A stretch of 64,000 bases of DNA from Siphonodentalium dalli. Its lineage: Eukaryota > Mollusca > Scaphopoda > Gadilida > Siphonodentaliidae. The notes beneath the pieces are model-generated. The model was given only the letters and a program-made list of their open reading frames with translations, did not search any database and had not been told where the DNA came from. Every line of letters starts with the position of its first letter. Position 1 is the stretch's first letter. Below, piece by piece: positions 54,747-64,000 of the stretch. The stretch is from positions 184,206,796-184,270,795 of the forward strand of contig CP136068.1 in assembly GCA_032622095.1 (NCBI GenBank), written 5' to 3'. A program made the translations under genes and the position numbers.

Positions 54747-55110
54747 AAGGATATATTAATTTATGTACTTACTCGGGTGCGTAAAACTAGTAAGTTAGTA
54801 TTCAGGCACTATTCCAACTGGAGTAATATAGCATTCTAGTAACATCGCCGAAAATTTCAAACAAATCGACCTTACCAATCCATAGAAAACATCGTCTGAA
54901 CTACGCGCAATTGTAAATATTTACTTCTCGATTCGGGACGCAACTATCTGCGATAAGCTAACGAAAACGATTTCGCCACCGATAGTCACTGTATTTAATT
55001 AACATATAAGAATGGCGGTGTTTGTTGTCAATTTCGATATAATATTTGTAAAAATTACTACTTTGAGCAAGATTATTCTCCATTTCTATTTGATCACCCT
55101 ACCGGAGTGT
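54747..55110. repeat. Dispersed repeat E, copy 3
   Basis: Full-length relative of 40735-41110: 'gtaagttagtattcaggca', 'aacatcgccgaaaatttc', 'acgaaaacgatttcgccac' and 'ctactttgagcaagattatt'. Confidence 0.75.
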
Positions 55111-55194
55111 TTGACATCACTTTAAATTAACGTTGGTTCACAGTGTGAAAGTCACTTGACTAAATAACATTTTATGCCATTTGTAATTAAACCT

Positions 55195-55810
55195 TTATAG
55201 AGCCCCACATAGACTGCAGCAGACGACATTCCGTAATGCATACTTCCATTTGCGTGAGGCTCCCTGTGGGTTAAACATTAAACTTCTTTATATGTCGCTT
55301 CAGTGAGTAACCCTTTCATGACGGTAGCTTCGCTTGTGCGGCATTGAAGATCATGTGTCAGCGCAATTCTCTTATATATGCGAGTTTCTCATAGGGAGCA
55401 TCGCATATATAAGAGAATACATTGGCCTAACAATATTTACACTGACCTTATAAGCCAGTGCATTCTCTTTTATATGGGAGGCTTACCTTTCTTCAATAAT
55501 TAAAAATAAATTGTTTAGATTGATTGGTCTGGAGACTCTTTTTTTTGCCGGCATTATATCTGTGATGATGGACTGGGTGTAATTCGTTGACTGAGCTAAC
55601 TATTGAAGCTATCGATAACTGCTAGCAAGCACTCAACTCGAGTTTAGAATACCAGAACTGTGCCAGTGCATGCATTCTCTTATATACGTGAGAGTTTCAC
55701 ATAGGGAGCCTCGCATATATAAGAGAACGCACTGGCTTATAATGTCAAAGTATTATTATGCCATATATCCTCTTATAACAGATATATGCGAGAATGCATT
55801 GGCACGGGGT
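55195..55810. mobile_element. Cluster of diverged hairpin-TIR element pieces
   Basis: The central block in diverged form (55200-55270, 'agagccccacatagac' and 'gaggctccctgtgggtt') is followed by hairpins at 55362-55425 and 55668-55735 ('ctcttatatatgcgag' / 'ctcgcatatataagagaa', loop altered to 'tttctcatagggagc'). Fragments of further hairpins lie at 55453-55485 and 55775-55803. Confidence 0.7.
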
Positions 55811-56754
55811 TTTCTTAAAATTTCAGGAAGCTCCAGTCATGGAAGGGTTAACCGGATGCAATAACAGATCCACGGTCTGATCTGACAACAAATAATTCAG
55901 ATTTAATTTCCCGCTGGTCAAATGCAGGGGAGGGTCTATACCAAACAATTCCGCAATTGACACAGGTCAAGTTGGAAAATGATCACACGGTTCGGTTATA
56001 TTTGACGGAGTTGCGCCCCCTTGTCGACTTAGTATATATATATTCACAATCTGGGCTGTCCGGATGATAATTGGAACATTGTTTAACATAAGTTATTGTT
56101 ACCTGGTGTATGGTTCACGTTATTGTTACCTGGTGTATGGTTCACATTTGAGAACACAGAGGTCAAGGTCAATCTAAATGAATTTTGCTAGAAATCTATT
56201 TTTATAATATTAATGAAGCCAAAGCCACAAAAGCCACCCTTTTCTGTGGAAGTGGGGTCAACGAACTTTTATTAATTTCTGGTATCGAAAAGTGGTGGTT
56301 TTATAGTGCCAACATTGAACAGCGGATATTTAAATATATCATCACCAGTGTTCGCGCGGGACCGAAAAATATTGTGGCCAAAAGTTTGGCCAAATGAAAA
56401 TTTTATTGGCCAGATTAAGAAAAACTTTGGGCAAATGTTTTTTGGCCAAATTATGAAAAACTTTAGTCAAATTAAAACCTCATTTTGGCCCTCGACCGCA
56501 TATCTTCTTCTTGACCGACATGGAAGTTTAATATTTTTGGGTTACTTCAAATAGTGTTATGTGAAATGTGTGACCGCAATGCGATGACCTTTTACTATAT
56601 ATAGACATGTATTTGCATATATGGCAAGAAAAGTTGTCAATTTTTTTTGGGTATTCGTATTTTTAGGCGCTAACTGCTATATCATAGTAAAGTCAAAGAT
56701 ATTTATTGCCAGAAAAGCGGTTTCGTTTTTTGGTTTCCGAACGCGAAGTCTGGA
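55811..56754. other. Unassigned stretch with short duplications
   Basis: 'ttgttacctggtgtatggtt' + 'cac' is duplicated at 56096-56147. A weak repeat X copy lies at 56218-56295. 'ttggccaaa' and 'gaaaaactttg' recur at 56375-56480. Confidence 0.45.
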
Positions 56755-58620
56755 GAAAAGGGAGTTTTAAACTCGATTCTAGCAGTGCTATGCTGCTAAA
56801 CTGCTAAGGAATGAAAATATTAAAAAAGAGAGTTTCAAACTCAATTCTAACAGTGCTATGTTGCTAAACTGCTAAGGAATGAAAATATTAAAAAAAGAGA
56901 GTTTCAAACTCAATTCTAGCAGTGCTCTGCTGCTAAACTGCTAAAGAATGAAAATATTAAAAAAGAGAGTTTCAAACTCGATTCTAGCAGTGCTATGCTG
57001 CTAAACTGCTAAGGAATGAAAATATTAAAAAAGAGAGTTTCAAACTCAATTCTAGCAGTGCTATGCTGCTAAACTGCTAAGGAATGAAAATATAAAAAAA
57101 TAGAGTCTCAAACTGAATTCTAGCAGTGCTCTGCTGCTAAACTGCTAAGGAATGAAAATATTAAAAAAGAGAGTTTCAAACTCAATTCTAGCAGTGCTCT
57201 GCTGCTAAACTGCCAAGGAATAAAAATATTAAAAAACAAGAGATTCAAACTCAATTCTAGCAGTGCTCTGCTGCTAAACTGCTAAGGAATGAAAATATTA
57301 AAAAAGAGAGTTTCAAACTCAATTCTAGCAGTGCTATGCTGCTAAACTGCTAAGGAATGAAAATATTAAAAAAAGAGAGTTTCAAACTGAATTCTAGCAG
57401 TGCTCTGCTGCTAAACTGCTAAGGAATGAAAATATTAAAAAACAAGAGATTCAAACTCAATTCTAGCAGTGCTCTGCTGCTAAACTGCTAATGAATGAAA
57501 ATATTAAAAAAGAGAGTTTCAAACTCAATTCTAGCAGTGCTATGCTGCTAAACTGCTAAGGAATGAAAATATTAAAAAACAAGAGATTCAAACTCAATTC
57601 TAGCAGTGCTCTGCTGCTAAACTGCTAAGGAATGAAAATATTAAAAAAGAGAGTTTCAAACTCAATTCTAGCAGTGCTATGCTGCTAAACTGCTAAGGAA
57701 TGAAAATATTAAAAAAGAGAGTTTCAAACTCAATTCTAGCAGTGATATGCTGCTAAACTGCTAAGGAATGAAAATATTAAAAAAGAGAGTTTCAAACTCA
57801 ATTCTAGCAGTGATATGCTGCTAAACTGCTAAGGAATGAAAATATTAAAAAAGAGAGTTTCAAACTCAATTCTAGCATTGCTATGCTGCTAAACTGCTAA
57901 GGAATGAAAATATTAAAAAACAAGAGATTCAAACTCAATTCTAGCAGTGCTCTGCTGCTAAACTGCTAAGGAATGAAAATATTTAAAAAGAGAGTCTCAA
58001 ACTGAATTCTAGCAGTACTATTCTGCTAAACTGCTAAGGAATGAAAATATTAAAAAAGAGGGTTTCAAACTCAATTCTAGCAGTGCTATGCTGCTAAACT
58101 GCTAAGGAATGAAAATATTAAAAAAGAGAGTTTCAAACTCAATTCTAGCAGTGCTATGCTGCTAAACTGCTAAGGAATGAAAATATTAAAAAAGAGAGTT
58201 TCAAACTCAATTCTAGCAGTGCTATGCTGCTAAACTGCTAAGGAATGAAAATATTAAAAAAGAGAGTTTCAAACTCAATTCTAACAGTGCTATGTTGCTA
58301 AACTGATAAGGAATGAAAATATAAAAAAACAAGAGATTCAAACTCAATTCTAGCAGTGCTCTGCTGCTAAACTGCTAAGGAATGAAAATATTAAAAAAGA
58401 GAGTCTCAAACTGAATTCTAGCAGTACTATTCTGCTAAACTGCTAAGGAATGAAAATATTAAAAAAGAGGGTTTCAAACTCAATTCTAGCAGTGCTATGC
58501 TGCTAAACTGCTAAGGAATGAAAATATTAAAAAAGAGAGTTTCAAACTGAATTCTAGCAGTGATCTGCTGCTAAACTGCTGAGAAATAAAAATAATAAAA
58601 AACAAGAGATTCAAACTCAA
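56755..58620 (+). repeat. Satellite A, unit about 68 bp, about 27 copies
   Basis: Unit 'gagagtttcaaactcaattc' - 'tagcagtgctatgctgctaa' - 'actgctaaggaatgaaaata' - 'ttaaaaa'. Interspersed variant units start 'caagagattcaaactc' (near 57236, 57441, 57582, 57920, 58328, 58606). Each unit has a small stem ('agcag'...'ctgct'). The same satellite returns inverted at 63463-64000. Confidence 0.97.
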
Positions 58621-58621
58621 C

Positions 58622-61600
58622 TTCCTTAAAATGATGAATCCCAAATTTGAGCCCGTGCAGTTTAAACCTAGGCAAACTATACATTAGTTATGTCCAGATG
58701 CATGATGGTCCAGCAATGTCCCAACATCCATACTATATATATAATCCGATATAGGCACATAACAATTTTCTGTGATGGGCCCTTAAATTGGAGAACTCTG
58801 AATTTGAGCCCTTGCAGTGAAAACCTATGTCAGCTATAAATGAGTCATGTCCAGATGCAGGAGGGTCCAGATTTGTCCCAAAATCCATATTATATCTCAG
58901 AATCCAAAGATACAGGTACATAACAATTTTCCATGATGGTCCATTAAAATGGTGAACCCGAAATTTGAGCGAGTGCAGTTTAAACCCAAGAAAACTGTAC
59001 GTGAGGCATGCCCAGATTCAGGATGGTCCAGGTATGTCCCAGCATCCATATTATATGCCAGAATCTAAAGATATAGGCACACACTCATTCTTTATGATGG
59101 GCCCTTAAAATGGTGAACCCCAAATTTGAACCTGTGCAGTGTAAACATGTCATCTATACCTGAGTCAAGTCCGGATGCAGGATGGTCCAGATATGTCCCA
59201 ATATCCATATATTATGCCCAGAATCCAAAGGTATAGGCACATAACAATTTTCCATAATGGACCCTTAATATGGTGAACCCCAATTTTGAGCCCCTCAAGT
59301 TTAAATCTAAGTAAACTATACGTAATAGTTGCCCAGATGCCAAGATGCCCAGATGCAGGTCGGTCCAGATATGTCCCAACATCCATATTATATGCCAGAA
59401 TCTAAGATATAGGCACATTACAACGGAGAACCCCAAATTTGAGCCCGTGCATAGAAAACATATGTCTGCTTTTCCTGATTCATGTCCAGATACAGGAGGG
59501 TCCAGATATGTCCCAATATCCATATTGCATGCCAGAATCTAAGATATAGGCACATACCCATTTTTTAATGATGGGCCCTTAAAATGGTGAACCCCAAATT
59601 TGAGCCCGAGCAGTGAAAACCTATGTCAACTATACCTGAGTCATGTACATAGGCATAATGGTCCATTTATGTCCCAATATCCACATTACATCCCAGAATC
59701 CAAAGATATAGGCACATAACCATTTTCCATGATGGGCCCTTAAAATGGTGAACCCCAATTTCGAGCCCCTCAAGTTTAAACCTAAGTAAAATATACGTGA
59801 GTCATGCCCAGATGCAGGTCGGTCCAGATATGTCCCAACATCCATATTATATGCCAGAATCCAACGATATAGGCGCATACCCATTTTTTATGATGGGCCC
59901 TTACAATGGAGAACCCCAAATTTCAGCCCGTGCAGTGAAAACATATGTCAGCTTTTCCTGATTCATGTCCAGATACAGGAGGGTCCAGATATGTCCCTAT
60001 ATCCATATTGCATTCCAGAATCTAAGATATAGGCACATACCCATTTTTTATGATGGGCCCTTAAAATGGTTAACCCCATATTTGAGCCCGTGCAGTGAAA
60101 ACCTATGTCAACTATACCTGAGTCATGTAAATATGCACGATGGTCCATATATGCCCCAATGTGCACATTACATCCCATAATCCAAAGATATAGACACATA
60201 ACTATTTTCCATGATGGGCCCTTAAAATGGTGAACCCCAATTTTTAGCCCCTCAAGATTAAACCTATGTAAACTATACGTGAGCCATGCCCAGATGCAGA
60301 TCGGTCCAGATATGTCACAACATCCATATTATATGCCAGAATCCAACGATATAGGCGCATACCCATTTTTTATGATGGGCCCTTACAATGGAGAACCCCA
60401 AATTTCAGCACGTAGAGTGAAAACATATGTCAGCTTTTCCTGATTCATGTACAGATACAGGAGGGTCCAGATATGTCCCAATATCCATATTGCATGCCAG
60501 AATCTAAGATATAGGCACATACCCATTTTTTATGATGGGCCCTTAAAATGGTTAACCCCATATTTGAGCCCGTGCAGTGAAAACCTATGTCAACTATACC
60601 TGAGTCATGTACATATGCATGATGGTCCATATATGTCCCAATATCCACATTACATCCCAGAATCCAAAGGTATAGGCACATAACTATTTTCCATGATGGG
60701 CCCATGAAAAGGTGAACCCCAAATTTGAGCCCCTCAAGTTTAAACCTATGTGAACTATACGTGAGTCATGCCCAGATGCAGGTCCAAATATGTCCCAACA
60801 TCCATATTATAATCCAGATTCCAACGATATAGGCACACGCCCATTTTTTAATGATGGGCCCTTACAATAGAGAACCCCAAATTTGAGCCCGTGCAGTGAA
60901 AACATCTGTCAGCTTTTCCTGATTCATGTCCAGATACAGGAGGGTCCAAATATGTCCCAATATCCATATTATATGCCAGAATCTAAAGATATAGGCATAT
61001 AACATTTTGTTATGATGGGCCCTTAAAATGGTGAACCCCAAATTCGAGCCCGTGCAGTTTAAACATAATGATGCCCAGATGCAGGTAAGGTCCAGATATG
61101 TCCCAATATCCATATCGTATTCCAGAATCCAATGATATAGGCACATACCCATTTTTTATGATGGGCCCTTAAAATCGTGAACCCCAAATTTGAGCCCGTA
61201 CAGTGAAAACCTATGTCAACTATACTCGAGTCATGTCCAGATGCAGGATGGTCCAGATATGTCCCAATATCCATATTATATTACATAATCCAAAGATATA
61301 GGCCATTAGAATTGTATATAATGGGCCCTTAAAATGGTGAGCCCAAAATTTGAGCCCAAAACTATACCCGAGTCATGTCCAGATGCAGGATGATCCAGAT
61401 ATGTCCCGATATCCCTATTATATGCCAGAATCCAACGATATAGTCACATACCCATCTTTTATGATGGACCCTTAAAATTGTGTACCCCAAAGTTGAGCCC
61501 GTGCAATGAAAACCTATGCCAAATCTACCTGAGTCATGTCCAGATGCAGGATGGTCCAGATGTGACCCAATATTCATATTATATCCCAGAATCCAAAGAT

Positions 61601-61896
61601 ATATGATGGGCCCTTAAAATGGTGAACCACAAATTTGAGCCTGTGCAGGTGTAACCTAAGTAAACTATTCTCGAGTCCTGTCGAGATGCAGGATGATCCA
61701 GATATCTCCCGATATCCAAATTAGATGCCAGAACCCCAAATTGGAGCCAGTGCAGTGAAAACCTATGTCAGCTATACCTGAGTCAAGTCTGGATGGAGGA
61801 GGGTCCAGATATGTCTCATTATCCACAATATATGCCAAAATCTAAATGTTTAAACACATACCCTTTTCGATGATTGACCCTTAAAATGGTGAACCC
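58622..61896 (+). repeat. Satellite B, unit about 160 bp, about 20 copies
   Basis: Unit wording 'gatgggcccttaaaatggtg' - 'aaccccaaatttgagcccgt' - 'gcagtgaaaacctatgtc' - 'gtcatgtccagatgcagga' - 'tggtccagatatgtcccaat' - 'atccatattatatgccagaa' - 'tccaaagatataggcacata'. Divergence is moderate, with neighbouring copies sharing variants (59570-60700 looks like a higher-order repeat of several units). Frames such as 'DIGTYLDHPASGH' on the minus strand are translations of the unit. Confidence 0.95.
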
Positions 61897-61898
61897 TG

Positions 61899-62767
61899 TG
61901 TAGTGGGAACTGGGGTGGAGTGGGAGATTTTTTCTTTGAATGCTCATTACTCAATTTGTGCTACATTATCAACTGTTGCTTTTTGTACTATTTATACATC
62001 ATTGCCATCTTTATATTTTCCCATGCTGGCAACTTAAACAAGGTACCCAAATGCCCCACACTTCCCCGGGTCATGGGGTACAGTGGAATTCCATAACATA
62101 CCCTAAAACAACAACCGAAATAGGTATTCATTCAAAGAGGGAAATTCGTTCTGTGGTAACACACATTCATATAGTTGAAACATAAGGCTGTATTAATACT
62201 TCCACCCAATCGGGGAGGAGTGGGACACAGTTTCAATCCATATGGCCCAATTCTAATCTGACAAACTAATTGAAAAACGTTCTGTTTGGGGTCTACATGT
62301 AGAAGATAAAAGCAACCAGGAATGGTATTTTCCAAAGATCTGCTCAACTCTATATTACTGTAACTAACAGTCCCAATGTACACCAAGCCACATGTCCCAC
62401 TCTACCCCGACATGGTCATGTATCAGTTGAGTCAATATTTTAGCAACACGCCTATACTAAGGTATTGAAACAGATATACAATTTGAAGCCCAAACACAGT
62501 TGTTTCAGAGCTCAGAGTCGGTAAGAAAATATCTCTCATATATAAAATTTCAAAATGTTGTGTTCGGAAAAATATTGCTCAGATTCCATAAAAATCACAT
62601 AAAAAATATAATATGCTTGCTACACGTTTGATTCATGTCATATGTTCTGGGGACATCTTATGAGCATCAAATGAATCCATACAGATGAGGCAACTCATCG
62701 ATGGTATGGAGTTATCTCCACTGTCCCACGGTACCCACTGTCCCACTCCACCCCAGTTTCCCCTACA
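61899..62767. mobile_element. TIR element at the centre of the inverted satellites
   Basis: Left end 'tgtagtgggaactggggtgg' + 'agtggga' (61899) and right end the complement, 'tcccactccaccccag' + 'tttcccctaca' (to 62767), an inverted repeat of about 28 bp. The interior (about 870 bp) repeats fragments such as 'ggggaggagtgggacac' and 'cccactctaccccgac'. No coding capacity. Confidence 0.75.
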
Positions 62768-63462
62768 CTGCAGAGACTCAAATTTGATGTTCACCATTTT
62801 AGGGGCCCATCATAGAAAATGAGTAGGTGGCTAAATCTTGGGATTCTGTGAATATAATATGGATGTTGGGACATATCTGAACATTCTGCATCTGTACATG
62901 ACACCGATATAGTTGACTTACGTTTTCACTGCACGGGCTCCATATCGGGGTTCAAACATTTAAGGGCCCATCACTGAAAATGTGTATGTGCCTATATTTT
63001 TGGATTCTGGCATATAATATGGATGTTGGGCATATATAGAGCGTCCTGCAGCTGTACATTACTCATATATAGTTGACTTAGGTTTTCACTGCACGAACTT
63101 CATTTTGGGGTTCAAACAGAAATTGTGTATGTGCCTATACTTTGGATTCTGGCATATAATATGGATGTTGGGACAAATGTGGACCGTCCTGCATCTGTAC
63201 ATGACTCATATATACATGTAGTTGAATTAGGTTTAAACTGCACGGGCTCAAATTTGGGGTTCACCATTTCAAGGGCCCTTTCATAGAAAATGGGTAGGTG
63301 CCTAAATCTTTGGATTCTGGGTATATAGTGTAGTTGTTAGGACATAACTGGAATCTCCTGCATCTGTACATGACTCAGATATAGTTGACTTAGGTTTAGA
63401 CTACACGGGCTCCAATTTGGGGTTCACCATTTTAAGGGCCCATCATAGAAAATGGGTAGGTG
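62768..63462 (-). repeat. Satellite B, inverted copies
   Basis: About four units in reverse orientation ('ttcaccattttaagggccc', 'ggattctggcatataatatg', 'actgcacgggctcaaatttg'). Confidence 0.95.
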
Positions 63463-64000
63463 CTAGAATTGAGTTTGAATCTCTTGTTTTTTAAATATTT
63501 TCATTCCTTAGCAGTTTAGCAGCAGAGCACTGCTAGAATTCAGTTTGAAACTCTCTTTTTTAATATTTTCATTCCTTCGCAGTTTAGCAGCATAGCACTG
63601 CTAGAATTGAGTTTGAAACTCTTTTTTTTAATATTTTCATGCCTTAGCAGTTTAGCAGCATAGCACTGCTAGAATTCAGTTTGAAACTCTCTTTTTTAAT
63701 ATTTTCATTCCTTAGCAGTTTAGCAGCATAGCACTGCTAGAATTGAGTTTGAAACTCTCTTTTTTAATATTGTCATTCCTTAGCAGTTTAGCAGCAGAGC
63801 ACTGCTAGAATTGAGTTTGAATCTCTTGTTTTTTAATATTTTCATTCCTTAGCAGTTTAGCAGCATAGCACTGCTAGAATTCAGTTTGAGACTCTATTTT
63901 TTAATATTTTCATCCCTTAGCAGTTTAGCAGCATAGCACTGCTAGAATTGAGTTTGAAACTCTCTTTTTTAATATTTTCATTCCTTAGCAGTTTAGCAGC
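63463..64000 (-). repeat. Satellite A, inverted copies, running off the window
   Basis: About eight units in reverse orientation ('tagaattgagtttgaaactc', 'cattccttagcagtttagca'), including the 'gaatctcttgtttttt' variant type. The array continues beyond the window edge. Confidence 0.97.

Noticed and set aside
58733-61577. Recurring peptides such as DIGTYLDHPASGHDSG
   Set aside because: They are translations of satellite B, broken by stops in each unit and diverging without regard to codon position.

Overview
The window is AT-rich eukaryotic DNA: introns with GT/AG boundaries, extracellular modules on separate exons, a LINE fragment, and very dense repeats. The host looks like an invertebrate animal. 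A secreted C-type lectin fused to a PAN/apple-like module and the TIR-rich repeat landscape would suit a mollusc or another lophotrochozoan, but the sequence does not settle the phylum.

One complete host gene can be read on the minus strand, spread over about 24 kb: exon 1 (signal peptide, 29989-30055), exon 2 (first half of a C-type lectin domain, 21580-21771), exon 3 (second half, 12872-13090) and exon 4 (six-cysteine PAN/apple-like module and stop, 5751-6010). All three introns are phase 1 with GT...AG ends, and the joined exons give 738 bp, 245 codons plus stop. Its introns (6.9, 8.5 and 8.2 kb) are packed with repeats. These include a 24-bp minisatellite of about 141 copies (13605-16982) and two degenerate tandem arrays built from the gene's own exon 2 boundaries.

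A second coding island, GC-richer than its flanks, lies on the plus strand at 42.6-46.6 kb. A 680-codon ORF of unknown family with internal duplications is followed by fragments in alternating frames. A perfect 208-bp direct repeat brackets the whole, with the start codon inside the left copy.

Most of the rest is transposons, often nested. At 31950-38784 a small TIR element is split by a 6.4-kb TIR element with imperfect 8-bp target duplications. That element carries long subterminal repeats and is itself hit by a 1,002-bp element with a perfect 10-bp target duplication and 18-bp TIRs. An intact copy of the small element at 5307-5741 shows the empty site. Other TIR or foldback elements lie at 1708-4861, 6717-6864, 8309-8748, 24762-28921, 25561-26091, 50524-50672, 52396-52855 and 61899-62767.

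The right end (56.7-64 kb) is a large inverted arrangement: satellite A (about 68 bp), satellite B (about 160 bp), a central TIR element, then B and A again in reverse orientation, running off the window. I saw no tRNA or rRNA gene, no CRISPR array and no prokaryotic feature. The very long ORFs in the 24-bp minisatellite are artefacts of a repeat length divisible by three.
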